From JBNLBT01 sp050303435 (lineage in GTDB: Bacteria; Pseudomonadota; Gammaproteobacteria; Xanthomonadales; Marinicellaceae): a stretch of DNA of 64,000 nucleotides. Shown one piece after another: positions 36,301 through 44,620 of this stretch (within the stretch, counting starts at the first letter, position 1; the number at the start of each line of letters is the position of its first letter). The stretch covers positions 12,975 to 76,974 of the forward strand of contig JBNLBT010000005.1 of the NCBI GenBank assembly GCA_050303435.1, read 5' to 3'. The position numbers and the translations under genes are program-made. The notes under the pieces were generated by a model, which searched no databases, had not been told where the DNA came from, and worked only from the letters and a program-made list of their open reading frames with translations.

Positions 36301-37781
36301 CGCGACAATCGCGCGCCGCCAGCCAGGCCAAGAGCGCGTTTCTGGCCCAGGTCAGTCACGAGGTCAGAACACCCATGAACGGGGTGCTGGGCATGAATGA
36401 ACTGCTGATGGACACCGCCCTGGATGAAGAACAGCAGATTTACACGCGCGCCATCGATGAATCCGGTCATCACCTGCTGAACATCATCAATGACATCCTT
36501 GATCTATCCAAGATCGAGGCCGGCAAACTGGAACTGGAACACAAACCCATGCATCTGGTGAACCTGTGTGACCAGATTCTCAATCAATTCACCGCGCAAT
36601 CCAGAAACAAAAAACTGCTGTTTTATTGCGACATCGATCCACGCATCAACCCCAGCCGGCTTGGCGATGCGTTGCGGGTGCGACAAATCATCTACAATTT
36701 GCTCAGCAACGCCTTCAAGTTCACCCACAGCGGTGAAATTTCATTGCACCTTGAACCCCACAAAAACAACCTCAACCGCGTCTGTTTCCGCGTCAAAGAC
36801 AGTGGCATTGGCATTCCGGCCGATCAGATCGAACGGGTGTTTGAGCCTTTTTCCCAAGCCGACACGTCCACCACCCGGCGTTTCGGTGGCACCGGACTGG
36901 GGCTGTCGATTGTGCGTCAGCTGGTTGAGAAAATGCGCGGCACTCTGCGTCTGCACAGCCAGCCCGGCACCGGCACGCGGGTGGATTTCAGCCTGGATTT
37001 GCCACCCGATTCTGAGCACCCGCACACCCGCACCGCCGGCGCCTGCACTGTGGGCCTGAGCATCCGCCACCCCGGTTTACGCCGCGCCACTGAACACGCA
37101 CTGCACTGGGCCGGTTTGACCGCAGTATCGGGCCTGCACGCGCGCGCAGACTGGTTCATTTTTGGTCCCGATGGCGAGGATTTGCAGGACGCGCTGCAGT
37201 GGCGTCAAAAGACCTCTGTAAACACGCCGCTTGAACTGCTGTCAACCTCCGGTACGGCGCCGGCGCAACAGCAGTTGAACGCATTGCAACCGATCGAGGT
37301 GCTGGCCTTGCCCCTGACCCACCAGCGTTTGCGGGCCGGCGCCGGACGACGTACGAAAGGGATTGAACAACACGCAGAGCAGTCCCCCGATGCACACACA
37401 CAAACAAGTCAACGGCTGCACATTCTGGTGGTCGAGGATCACCCGATCAATCAACAGCTGGTGCTGGATTATCTGCACGACGAGGACCACGCGATGGAAA
37501 TCACCGATCGCGCAAATGAAGCGTTAGAACGCCTGCATCTGATTGAGTACGACCTGTTGTTGACCGACCACCATCTGCCGGACATCAGCGGCCTTGAACT
37601 GATTGCACGCCTGCGCGGGCAGGGCCTGAAACTGCCGGTGGTGGTGATGACCGCCGATGTGTCAACGGCGGTGCGTCGTGACCTGGAAAAACTCGGGGTT
37701 GAGGCGCTGTTGACCAAACCCTTCAGCCGGCAGCAATTGCACACGGCCATCCGCTTGGCCCTTGAGAGCACGACTGTTTGA
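33390..37781 (+). CDS. Large hybrid sensor histidine kinase with propeller sensor domain
   Basis: The protein has 1463 residues from ATG MIATLRRW behind GGGAGAAGAGG. A signal sequence is followed by about 650 residues of two-component regulator propeller repeats ('RQDAGARLWFATNNGLTRYN'), and a Y_Y_Y domain (about 678-783). A membrane segment (about 785-810), a GAF-like region, HisKA (H990 in SHEVRTPMNG) and HATPase ('SGIGIP', 'GGTGLGLS') come next. A region at about 1212-1330 looks like a receiver that has lost its phospho-Asp. A true receiver (about 1345-1460) has D1393 in LLLTDHHLP. This is the layout of polysaccharide-sensing hybrid kinases, but without an output DNA-binding domain. Confidence 0.93.
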   Translation: MIATLRRWSQALLFVMLTPQVAQPQEHAPVLDRVLVPVVRHDVYNGLPHNRILDIRQDAGARLWFATNNGLTRYNAREFLTLKKDALNPDSLPGNSINGLLPASDGALWLSLDELGLARVQPDTLDITAVPVDPAGREDALLAAHVFAAVEDARQRLWFFQYQSGVSVRDAATGRFVHHRMHAEDALDLGSGRFFDAETDGQTIWVVTLEGELIEIDALTLHSRVHRIPADARPGSLGLYDVHLAVGRTLVAGYKGVFEFDAHSGTFSELISEATLTAQFGRQVSVRRLLLDRQQRLWVATLQGLLLWQNGVLQAVDFYEKGLRVDSALYLQNLFQDTEGNVWLASDAQGAFKIPHNWNELSVVLAQQQNARKGQPLADVLQHHRADGDQLLISQAFAPDLLRYSYRDGALQGPEPLTLPNGVHLKVTAMAGDATDTLWLGTLSGLYRVDGGARIEAVPLQDAPIETVNRMHLQSSGDLLLHRFGEARLIRVPAGARRAEYLPDVRLRDESLIDLLPRPDGGLWLVSQSGIDRLSADFQELTPIHLSESTVQAIHMRPDGAAAWLALDHGVQLLQHSGAGWHPSTDRGMLQINALASRFQPTALMLDAQQRLWLGSQEGLLRIDLIRFDARQYTLTEGLPSNEVLSIHRLHDESVLVLTPAGLVHMPNREDSTALPRPSLVIDRVRINGQAHNSQPKNAPLLLSHDYGVLSFEYTLLSYLKPESHRFQYRLNAADAWIDAGTDHRQSFHALGDGDFLFQLRGKGNLGPWSDVQSVPFTVQPPFWKSWTAYALYFLTLALALFALMYLYRKRLHYTNEVRQAKEKRRFAENQLNLTSSLVKTLDIAAIFDHLTEQLQQQVPCQGIDMVYWHAQDQRAVYSNKHLSETQQTELLHTVHALRTAGDSHRLERGANGQCLSVLIKNAQQRIGLIQLHRAQGGFSDKEVILVTAYAMQSRMALENARLFEQVNELARQSRAASQAKSAFLAQVSHEVRTPMNGVLGMNELLMDTALDEEQQIYTRAIDESGHHLLNIINDILDLSKIEAGKLELEHKPMHLVNLCDQILNQFTAQSRNKKLLFYCDIDPRINPSRLGDALRVRQIIYNLLSNAFKFTHSGEISLHLEPHKNNLNRVCFRVKDSGIGIPADQIERVFEPFSQADTSTTRRFGGTGLGLSIVRQLVEKMRGTLRLHSQPGTGTRVDFSLDLPPDSEHPHTRTAGACTVGLSIRHPGLRRATEHALHWAGLTAVSGLHARADWFIFGPDGEDLQDALQWRQKTSVNTPLELLSTSGTAPAQQQLNALQPIEVLALPLTHQRLRAGAGRRTKGIEQHAEQSPDAHTQTSQRLHILVVEDHPINQQLVLDYLHDEDHAMEITDRANEALERLHLIEYDLLLTDHHLPDISGLELIARLRGQGLKLPVVVMTADVSTAVRRDLEKLGVEALLTKPFSRQQLHTAIRLALESTTV

Positions 37782-37794
37782 GTGCCCACGAACT

Positions 37795-37832
37795 AAAAAA
37801 CCCCGACCAGCCTGTGCAGGCCGGGTCGGGGT
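37795..37832 (-). terminator. Rho-independent terminator for the 37.9-kb gene
   Basis: On the minus strand GACCCCGACC and GGTCGGGG enclose a GC-rich loop and are followed by TTTTTTAG. It lies 70 bases after the stop of the minus-strand gene at 37901 and just after the hybrid kinase stop. Confidence 0.85.
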
Positions 37833-37900
37833 CGATAAACTTGCGGAACCAACGCCTGTTGGTCGAATCGTACGCGGCGGGTGCCACGCATGGGTGCGGT

Positions 37901-38335
37901 TTATTTTTCCAGCTTCATGTTGATTTCATTCAGCGTGGCGTTCAGCCGGTCCATGATTTTCTTCTTTTTTTCCGGATCGATGTATTTGGATTCCAGCTTG
38001 GCCTGGGTTTTTTTCAGCCACTCGTCGAAATTTTCAAAATTGAATTCCGGGTTGAATTCGGGGTCTTTGTCCGCGCCATCAAACAAGCCAATCCACGATT
38101 CGGAGGCTTTGCCGTAACTGAGCAAACGGTATAAATGCCGGCCCGGGTTATCGGCGTGCCGCAGCAAACCGTACAGACTGGCCAACAGGGCCATGGGCAT
38201 CAGCAACAAATCGCGAAATCCGTCCACCAGCAGTTTCAGTTGCAAAACCAGTGTGTCACGAATCACTTCCATGCGATCCGGCGGCGTGTGGCGAATGGCC
38301 GGTGTGTGCTCTTTTTGTGGATCATCAGGCTGCAT
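37901..38335 (-). CDS. Conserved hypothetical protein with hydrophobic middle and coiled C-terminus
   Basis: The protein has 144 residues; GGGAGGG stands before the ATG. An N-terminal polar part is followed by a hydrophobic helix region (LKLLVDGFRDLLLMPMALLASLYGLL) and a conserved-looking 'SESWIGLFDGADKD'. A lysine/glutamate-rich helical tail closes it ('EEWLKKTQAKLESKY' type). It may associate with the membrane. No family is recognised. It has its own promoter and terminator, so it is a single-gene unit. Confidence 0.7.
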   Translation of the reverse strand: MQPDDPQKEHTPAIRHTPPDRMEVIRDTLVLQLKLLVDGFRDLLLMPMALLASLYGLLRHADNPGRHLYRLLSYGKASESWIGLFDGADKDPEFNPEFNFENFDEWLKKTQAKLESKYIDPEKKKKIMDRLNATLNEINMKLEK

Positions 38336-38368
38336 GCCGACCCTCCCGTCGCTATTAGATGTGCATCA

Positions 38369-38374
38369 ATTATA
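38369..38374 (-). promoter_or_regulatory. Likely -10 box of the 37.9-kb gene
   Basis: TATAAT on the minus strand, about 35 bases before the ATG. The upstream TTGCCG at 15 bases is a poor -35, so only the -10 is convincing. Confidence 0.45.
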
Positions 38375-38438
38375 CGCCAATGGGCGCACCGGCAACATGG
38401 GTATTTTGTCACAAACTGACACACCAACAGCGCGGGTT

Positions 38439-39086
38439 TCAATCGCGAATCTGTGCGCTGTTGACGTGTCGAAAAGTCAGATTGAAACGGTGCGCGCCCA
38501 GCCGCGGATGCGGCGCGGAGCGCAGTGGCTGCACCGCGTGATACATGCCACGGGCAGAACGCCCCCAGACCAGCACATCGCCGTCGTGCAGATGCAGGTC
38601 TGCGGCCGCAGCCGCGCGGCTGTTGCCCCACATGCGGAACACCGCAGACATGCCCATGGAAACCGACACGATGGGCCAGCATTGGTCGCCTTCATCCAGA
38701 TCGCGGTGGGCGCTGAGGCGTTGACCCGGCCGGTAGTGATTGATCAGACAGACTTGCGGCGCAAAACCATCGAATCCACACAGCGCTGCGGCCGCGCGCG
38801 CCAGGGCGCTGAAGCCATCGGGCATGGATGGCCACCGTTGACCGCTTTGCGGGTCACACCGCCGGTAGGCATAACCGCGGTGATCGCTGACCCAGCCGCA
38901 CACGCCGCAATTGGTCATGGCAATTTGCAGCCGGTGCCCAGCGGCGGTGCGCATGCGCCGGAATGGCGCGCGGTCGATCACCGCGCGAATGCCCGCTTGC
39001 AAAGTTTCGGTGCACACAAACCCATGCAGGTGAAACACGTCGGTGCGCACTTCATTGACTGTGTTCTGCTGTGCAAATAGATCCAT
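38439..39086 (-). CDS. alkB: AlkB-family DNA repair dioxygenase
   Basis: The protein has 215 residues. Iron ligands are H127 and D129 in AHRDLDEGD and H183 in MYHAV; 2-oxoglutarate binding residues lie in RFNLTFR (R200, R206). 'INHYRPGQRLSAH' is typical of AlkB. The enzyme removes methyl groups from 1-methyladenine and 3-methylcytosine in DNA or RNA by Fe(II)/2-oxoglutarate-dependent oxidation. ada, its common operon partner, is absent. Confidence 0.94.
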   Translation of the reverse strand: MDLFAQQNTVNEVRTDVFHLHGFVCTETLQAGIRAVIDRAPFRRMRTAAGHRLQIAMTNCGVCGWVSDHRGYAYRRCDPQSGQRWPSMPDGFSALARAAAALCGFDGFAPQVCLINHYRPGQRLSAHRDLDEGDQCWPIVSVSMGMSAVFRMWGNSRAAAAADLHLHDGDVLVWGRSARGMYHAVQPLRSAPHPRLGAHRFNLTFRHVNSAQIRD

Positions 39087-39264
39087 GATTCAATGCCGGC
39101 CTGTCCGCCCGGGCCGAGCAATGGTCTCGCCGCAGGGCGCCTCAGACAACACGCATTGAAGCGTTGCAACCTCCCCGCGTTTGGGTCTGGCCCGACAACT
39201 TCGTTTCAAAAATGTGTCCACTGGACCTATAATGTTCTGCACATAAACCATTAAGGATTTTACT

Positions 39265-39816
39265 ATGAAAACAACCGCACTTCTCAGCCTGTTTCTGTGC
39301 ATCAACATCGCGGCCGCACAAACGCCAGTGCAGCATCCCTACGACTGCATTGAAATTAAACTGTTTGACGTTGACCGCAACGACTTTTCCAGCAACGCGA
39401 TGACCCGGGCGACGGAAATCCCTGAAGAAATTTTGCACGACGTCCAGCACGTGATTGTGGCAGAAATGAGTCGCGATGCAGACAACGGCTTGCGCGCCGT
39501 CAAATCAGACGACCCGGAAAACACTTGCGATGCTGACAGCAGCACACTGGTGCTTTCAGGCAAAATCACTGACTATAAGAAAGGCAACCGGGCCGTGCGC
39601 TATCTGGTGGGCTTGGGCTTTGGCAAGCAAAAAATCCAGGTACAAGCCGAACTGCACGACAAAGCCACTGGCCGTTTATTGAAAAACGACCGCGTGGTGG
39701 ATCGAAAATTCGGCGGTCTGGCTGGCGGCAGTGCACACAAAGGCAAGCGCGATTTCGCCGAAAAAATCAACAATTTCGTGCGCACCGCACTGGGCCTGAA
39801 AAAAGGCAAACTGTAA
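39265..39816 (+). CDS. Exported DUF4410-like protein
   Basis: The protein has 183 residues with AAGGA seven bases before the ATG. A signal peptide (about 1-18) precedes the domain. 'LVLSGKITDYKKGNRAVRYLVGLGFGKQKIQVQAELHDKATG' type features fit DUF4410: a strand, a glycine-rich 'RYLxGxGxG' segment and a 'D..TG' turn. The family is found in envelope-associated proteins of unknown role. The protein is basic near its C-terminus. It stands alone between alkB (divergent) and a phosphatase gene (convergent). Confidence 0.68.
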   Translation: MKTTALLSLFLCINIAAAQTPVQHPYDCIEIKLFDVDRNDFSSNAMTRATEIPEEILHDVQHVIVAEMSRDADNGLRAVKSDDPENTCDADSSTLVLSGKITDYKKGNRAVRYLVGLGFGKQKIQVQAELHDKATGRLLKNDRVVDRKFGGLAGGSAHKGKRDFAEKINNFVRTALGLKKGKL

Positions 39817-39820
39817 GACG

Positions 39821-39862
39821 ACCGCGGCCGGTCGCTCGCACCGTCGTCGCGACCGGCGCGGT
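39821..39862. terminator. Long hairpin between convergent genes
   Basis: ACCGCG-CCGGTCGC pairs with GCGACCGG-CGCGGT with one bulged base. It is followed by an AT-rich but not uniform tail (ATTTATTC). It probably ends both transcripts. Confidence 0.5.
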
Positions 39863-39864
39863 AT

Positions 39865-40377
39865 TTATTCTTCGCTGCGCGGCAGCAACACCCACCGGTG
39901 CAAATGCCGGTGCGGTCCGTTGACCGTGACCTGATAGAGGCGATCGTAGGCCTGTTCGGACAAGCCCTCAACCGGTTCCGCCGAGAGCAATTGCGCCAGT
40001 TGTGGCGTGGTGTTGCTGTGGCCGACCACCAGCACCGGTCCTTGCAGCTTGAGCAGTTGCTGGGCAAACGCATGCAGATCACGCGGATTGTACGGTTGCA
40101 CCGTCAGTCCCAGTTGCGCCGCCAGCGGCGCTGCGGTTTGTTGCGTGCGCCGATACTCGGTGCTGAACACATGCTGGATGCCGGCGCGCGACAACAGCAC
40201 GGCCAGATTCCCGGCACGCACCTGGCCGGCCTCGCTGAGGTCCGGATCGCGGGTGCCGTCGTCCTGCTTTTCTGCGTGACGCACCAGATACACGGTCAGG
40301 GGTTGTGCGGCCTGCGCCATTGCACCGGCACAGCACAACAACAACACACACCACATCGCTTTTATTTTCATTTGCAT
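39865..40377 (-). CDS. Exported histidine phosphatase (phosphoglycerate mutase-like)
   Basis: The protein has 170 residues with GGAG before the ATG. A signal peptide (about 1-23) precedes the phosphohistidine motif LVRHAEK. Later 'STEYRRTQQTAAPLAAQLG' and 'VVGHSNTTPQL' supply the second Arg and the second His of the branch-1 active site. Family members dephosphorylate small molecules or proteins; the periplasmic place and short length suggest a SixA-like or general phosphatase. The substrate is unknown. Confidence 0.88.
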   Translation of the reverse strand: MQMKIKAMWCVLLLCCAGAMAQAAQPLTVYLVRHAEKQDDGTRDPDLSEAGQVRAGNLAVLLSRAGIQHVFSTEYRRTQQTAAPLAAQLGLTVQPYNPRDLHAFAQQLLKLQGPVLVVGHSNTTPQLAQLLSAEPVEGLSEQAYDRLYQVTVNGPHRHLHRWVLLPRSEE

Positions 40378-40559
40378 GTCTTCTCCTCAGCGGCCAGGCG
40401 CCGCGCCATCAGTATGCCGCATGCACCGCTGAAAAGCCACCCCGTGCAAAAATCGGTGGACACGTGCACCGGGCGGGGCAGGCAAAACACCGCGCAATAG
40501 ACCTCACCTTGATTCCATTCTTGTGTCACAATGAACTGGCACAAAAAAACACACACACC

Positions 40560-41033
40560 ATGAAATATCTCACCGCCATCGGCAGCCTGACGCTGCTGTG
40601 CAACGCTTCCATCGGCTGCGACACCCCGGAACCCAGCGCCGACCTTTCAATCGGCCTGCAGATGCTGAGCATTCCCGCGCCACAGCAGCAGTCAGACTTT
40701 GTTCGTGTGACTTTGAACAACAGCGGGCCGGACCCCATTGGACCGGTAAAACTGACCTTTCAGGCCGACGCACGCAGCACCCTCAGTGCAGAATTTGAGG
40801 ACGGACTGGGCCACTGCGACTGGCAGATGGATTACATGCTGTTGCAATGCACCATTCCCATGCTGTTGGTGCATTCACAACAGGACCTGATGTTGCAGGT
40901 GCACAACCCGCAAAACGCCACCCTGCTCAGCGGCCTGATCAGCCCCCAAACGGTGTACAAAGAATTGGATCCGAGCAATAACCACGCCAAATTGATTGTT
41001 CAAGTCAGCGAACAAACGTCCCCCGGTGGATGA
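40560..41033 (+). CDS. Secreted DUF11-like single-domain protein, paralogue of the next gene
   Basis: The protein has 157 residues from MKYLTAIGSL. The signal sequence ends in SIGC, a possible lipobox, so it may be a lipoprotein. The rest, 'ADLSIGLQ', 'VTLNNSGPDPIGPVKLTFQA' and 'LQVHNPQNATLL', aligns with the N-terminal domain of the gene at 41293 ('ADLSIQMT', 'VVIKNAGPDTIAPVRFSFQA', 'VQIQNPQNGSAF'). It thus looks like a partial duplicate without the autotransporter barrel. It probably lies on the cell surface or in the periplasm. Confidence 0.75.
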   Translation: MKYLTAIGSLTLLCNASIGCDTPEPSADLSIGLQMLSIPAPQQQSDFVRVTLNNSGPDPIGPVKLTFQADARSTLSAEFEDGLGHCDWQMDYMLLQCTIPMLLVHSQQDLMLQVHNPQNATLLSGLISPQTVYKELDPSNNHAKLIVQVSEQTSPGG

Positions 41034-41292
41034 CGGCGATCACGGCCCGGCTTGCCCCGACCGTCGGCGGCCTGCAGCAGTGAACCCATGAACTGTGCGT
41101 TGCAAGACCCGCGACGGCCGTTTTCATGCAAACCGCAGGCATCGGCCTTGCTGACGGCGGGTGGAATTGGGCCCATTCACATCACCGGCGGGTGCCGGCC
41201 TGAAGATGTCCGAAAATATCCGATTTCTGCACCAGTGACCCAGCGCAATCTGTGGCACAATACGCCATGAATAAAAGCGAGGAGTGGACTTC

Positions 41293-43017
41293 ATGAGAAA
41301 AATTGCATCCATCACAAGCTGCCTGGTGCTTGGCCTGCTTGTGCACGCGCAAGGATTGCAGGCCCAGGACCTGACCGCCGATTTGTCGATTCAGATGACT
41401 CAGGAGATCAATCCGGTGCCGTTTGCCCAAAATGGACGGGTGCGTGTGGTGATCAAAAACGCCGGGCCGGACACCATTGCACCGGTGCGCTTCAGTTTTC
41501 AGGCTGCAGCAATGAGCCTGCTCAGTTCGCCGGGTTCGGCCAGCTGTCCGTCCACCGCCGCGCCCAGCATCGAATGCGAGTTCGCTTCGCTGCAATCGGC
41601 GCAGTCCTATGAATTCAGTGTGCAGATCCAGAACCCGCAGAACGGCAGCGCCTTCACCGCTCAGATCACCGGTGGCATCGATTACACCGACAGCAACCCG
41701 TCCAACAACAGCGACTCTCTGATCCTCAACGTCAGTGAAGGCCCCAGCGTCGATGATTACGCCAGCACCTTGCTGCAATCGCTGCCGGCCAATGAACGCG
41801 CGCGTTTTGCCCGCGCGGCCGAAGTGCTGGCCCTGTATTGCTCCGGCGACAATTTCACCGGTGGCATCGATGGCAACTGCGATGAGCTGTACAACGAAGC
41901 GCTGAACGGCGGCGCCGAATCGGTGGCCCGTGCGCTGAGCTGGATGCGTCCCAGAGAATCGGTGCACCAGGCCAAAACCGCCGCCGGCATGGCCAGCACG
42001 CAACTGGGCAATCTCGGCGCGCGCATCGCGCAGTTGCGCGCCGGCGTGCAAGGCCTGTCCGTGTCCGGCCTGAATTTCAGCGACGGCGATGACACCCTGT
42101 CGGCCGGCATGCTGGCCTATCTGGCCGACGCCGATGGCGGTCGCAGCGACGATCAATTGCGCTCGCCCTGGGGGTTCTTCATCAACGGCTCACTCAGCAG
42201 CGGCGACTTCCGCTACGCCGACGACGCCGTGGATCGCTTCGATTTTGATTCGGATCACGTCACCATCGGTGTGGACCGACGGCTCAGTGATCGCAGCGTG
42301 CTGGGTCTGGCTCTGGGCTACACACAAACCGACTCCAACGCCGGCGAAAACATTCGCATGCGATCTGAAGGCCTGACTTTCAGCGGCTACGCCTTGTTCA
42401 CACCGAGCGAAGCCTGGTACCTCGATGCCCGCCTGGCGTACGCAAAACCGGACATTGAACAGGTCCGCGTTGAATCCTTCTCTCTGCTTGGCACACCCTT
42501 CAATCTCACCGCCAACAGCGAAACCGACGGCAGCCAGTGGGTCGCCGCCATCAACACCGGTTACCAAATGCAGCTTCGGCAATGGCAATTCACCCCGTCG
42601 TTGAGCATCGAACACCTCGACTCGGATTTGGACGGATTCACTGAAACCGGCGCCGGCCCCTGGAACCTGGTGTTCCGCGACCAGGCATTCAAAACCACCA
42701 AATACAGCCTGGGGCTGCAACTGTCCCGTGCCATCAGCCTCTCCAATGGCGTGTTACAACCGCAGCTGGGGTTTTTCCACGTCAAAGAGGACCAGGACGG
42801 CAGTCAGATGGAGATGCGTCTGATCGGCATGCCGGACGATGAGTTTTTCAATGTGACCAACCATTTCACCGACGACAGCTACAGCCGCTATCAACTCGGG
42901 CTCAGCTACATCGCCGCCGGCGGTCGCCAGTTTTACCTGAACTACCACACCGTCAGTGGACTGAACAACTACAGCCAGGACACCTTCAGTCTGGGTTTCC
43001 GCTATGAATTTCAATGA
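41293..43017 (+). CDS. Autotransporter with DUF11-like domain and C-terminal beta-barrel
   Basis: The protein has 574 residues from ATG MRKIASITS behind GGAG; a GTG nine bases earlier is less likely. A signal peptide, a DUF11-like domain (about 27-155) and a helical middle part (about 160-255) with a CSGDNFTGGIDGNC pair of cysteines lead to a C-terminal barrel (about 290-574). The barrel starts at 'SPWGFFINGSL' and ends in the typical aromatic 'FSLGFRYEFQ'. This is a type V secretion layout, with the barrel in the outer membrane and the N-terminal part outside. No protease or lipase motif is seen in the passenger, which is short. Confidence 0.82.
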   Translation: MRKIASITSCLVLGLLVHAQGLQAQDLTADLSIQMTQEINPVPFAQNGRVRVVIKNAGPDTIAPVRFSFQAAAMSLLSSPGSASCPSTAAPSIECEFASLQSAQSYEFSVQIQNPQNGSAFTAQITGGIDYTDSNPSNNSDSLILNVSEGPSVDDYASTLLQSLPANERARFARAAEVLALYCSGDNFTGGIDGNCDELYNEALNGGAESVARALSWMRPRESVHQAKTAAGMASTQLGNLGARIAQLRAGVQGLSVSGLNFSDGDDTLSAGMLAYLADADGGRSDDQLRSPWGFFINGSLSSGDFRYADDAVDRFDFDSDHVTIGVDRRLSDRSVLGLALGYTQTDSNAGENIRMRSEGLTFSGYALFTPSEAWYLDARLAYAKPDIEQVRVESFSLLGTPFNLTANSETDGSQWVAAINTGYQMQLRQWQFTPSLSIEHLDSDLDGFTETGAGPWNLVFRDQAFKTTKYSLGLQLSRAISLSNGVLQPQLGFFHVKEDQDGSQMEMRLIGMPDDEFFNVTNHFTDDSYSRYQLGLSYIAAGGRQFYLNYHTVSGLNNYSQDTFSLGFRYEFQ

Positions 43018-43038
43018 CCCGGGAAACAGAACAGACGC

Positions 43039-44007
43039 ATGAACAATTGCACGGCACTGTATCCACCCATTGAAGCCAACCGCAGCGGGCATGTGCAGGT
43101 CAGCGACACGCACCGGGTGTATTGGGAAGAATGCGGCAACCCGGCGGGCAAACCGGTGGTCTTTGTGCACGGCGGTCCGGGCGGAGGCTGTTCGGCGGCC
43201 ACGCGGCGATTTTTCAACCCTGAAAAATACCGCATCATCCAGTTTGATCAGCGCGGCTGCGGGCGCAGCACGCCGCACGCCTGTCTGGAGGAGAACACCA
43301 CCTGGGATCTGATCAATGACATGCAGGCGTTGCGCGAGATGCTCGGCATTCAACGCTGGTGCGTGTTCGGTGGCTCCTGGGGCAGCACCCTGTCACTGGC
43401 GTATGCACAGAAACACCCCGAAGCGGTGAGCGAACTGGTGCTGCGCGGCATCTTTCTTCTGCGCCGCGAGGAATTGTTGTGGTTTTATCAGGACGGCGCC
43501 AGTCGACTGTTTCCCGAAGCCTGGGCCGAGTATCGGGATTACATTCCAGCGGCGGAACGCGGTGACCTGATGGCCGCTTATCAGAAAAGGCTGCTGTCGG
43601 ACGACCACGAAACCCGCCTGGAAGCGGCGCGGCGCTGGTCGGTGTGGGAGGGCTCAACCTGTCATTTGTACCCCGACGCCGAACACATCAAGGACACCGC
43701 CGATGCGGAGTTTGCGCTGGCCTTTGCGCGCATTGAAAATCACTATTTCATGCACCGCGGTTTTTTCCGCCATGAAAATCAGCTGCTGGAAGACATCGAC
43801 GCCATCCGGCACATCCCCACCGTGATTGTGCAGGGCCGCTACGATGTGGTGTGTCCAGCCACCACCGCCTGGGATTTGCACCGCGCATTCCCAGAAGCGC
43901 AACTGGTGATGGTGCCCGATGCGGGTCATTCGGCCTTCGAGCCGGCGATCTGCGCCGCGCTGGTGCAGGCCACCGACCGCCTGGTCGACTGCGATGGGTC
44001 AGGCTGA
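43039..44007 (+). CDS. pip: Proline iminopeptidase
   Basis: The protein has 322 residues. The alpha/beta-hydrolase motifs of peptidase family S33 are clear: 'VFVHGGPGGGC' for the oxyanion hole, GGSWGS with nucleophile S113, 'QGRYDVVCP' for the acid and 'DAGHSAFEP' for the histidine. The N-terminal 'MHRVYWEECGNPAGKPV' type opening is classical for prolyl aminopeptidase. It removes N-terminal proline from peptides in the cytoplasm. The end overlaps the convergent msrC by nine bases. Confidence 0.94.
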   Translation: MNNCTALYPPIEANRSGHVQVSDTHRVYWEECGNPAGKPVVFVHGGPGGGCSAATRRFFNPEKYRIIQFDQRGCGRSTPHACLEENTTWDLINDMQALREMLGIQRWCVFGGSWGSTLSLAYAQKHPEAVSELVLRGIFLLRREELLWFYQDGASRLFPEAWAEYRDYIPAAERGDLMAAYQKRLLSDDHETRLEAARRWSVWEGSTCHLYPDAEHIKDTADAEFALAFARIENHYFMHRGFFRHENQLLEDIDAIRHIPTVIVQGRYDVVCPATTAWDLHRAFPEAQLVMVPDAGHSAFEPAICAALVQATDRLVDCDGSG

Positions 44008-44451
44008 GGCCAATGTGGCCTGGTAAATGTTCACGGCCTGCTGGAAAAACGCCACATCGGCGTCGCTGAAGCGCGCAGCCACCGGACTGTCAATATCCAG
44101 AACACCGCGCAAGGGACCGGCAGAAAACGGCACCACGCATTCCGAACGACTGGCCGCGTCGCACACGATGTGGCCCGCAAAACTGTGCACATCGTCCACT
44201 TTCATTGCAACATTGTCTGTGAATGCCGCCGCACACACGCCAGCATCCAGGGGCAGGCGCGTGCACGCCGGCTGACCCTGGAACGGCCCCAGCACCAGGG
44301 CATCGTCGCGTAAAAAATAAAACCCCAGCCAGTTCACATCGGTCAAGTTCTGAAACAGCAAGGCGCTCAGATTGGCGGCGTTGGCGATGGCGTCTGTCTC
44401 TGTCGACAGCAGGGCCGAAAGTTGTTTCAACAACAGCGCGTCGTTGGACAT
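43999..44451 (-). CDS. msrC: Free methionine-(R)-sulfoxide reductase (GAF-domain fRMsr)
   Basis: The protein has 150 residues from ATG MSNDALLLKQ, with GAGAGGA upstream. The GAF fold is visible ('NWLGFYFLRDDALVLGPFQG', 'GVLDIDSP'). Three cysteines C63, C73 and C97 keep the 10- and 24-residue spacings of the E. coli enzyme (C84, C94, C118), so it is expected to be active. It reduces free methionine-R-sulfoxide, protecting the methionine pool. A longer frame upstream is open but crosses the mscL terminator. Confidence 0.93.
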   Translation of the reverse strand: MSNDALLLKQLSALLSTETDAIANAANLSALLFQNLTDVNWLGFYFLRDDALVLGPFQGQPACTRLPLDAGVCAAAFTDNVAMKVDDVHSFAGHIVCDAASRSECVVPFSAGPLRGVLDIDSPVAARFSDADVAFFQQAVNIYQATLASA

Positions 44452-44484
44452 GGGTGTGAATCCTCTCTGAATGAAATTGATCTG

Positions 44485-44513
44485 AAAAAGACCGCCCGGT
44501 GACGGGCGGCCTT
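44485..44513 (-). terminator. Rho-independent terminator of mscL
   Basis: On the minus strand GCCGCCCG, a short loop and CGGGCGGT are followed by CTTTTTC. It lies about 110 bases past the mscL stop and before msrC on the same strand. Confidence 0.85.
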
Positions 44514-44620
44514 GCATTTATTATCGATTGACGGTCAGGACCTGCCTGCGTTCAACTCACCCCATTCTCTGCGTCTACCGACATCGCACTGGCCGATGGA
44601 CGCATCTGAGAGTCGGGCGA

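Noticed and set aside
41052..41270. 72-codon frame between the two DUF11-like genes
   Set aside because: It has no ribosome site and an irregular composition, and it overlaps the likely promoter of the autotransporter gene.
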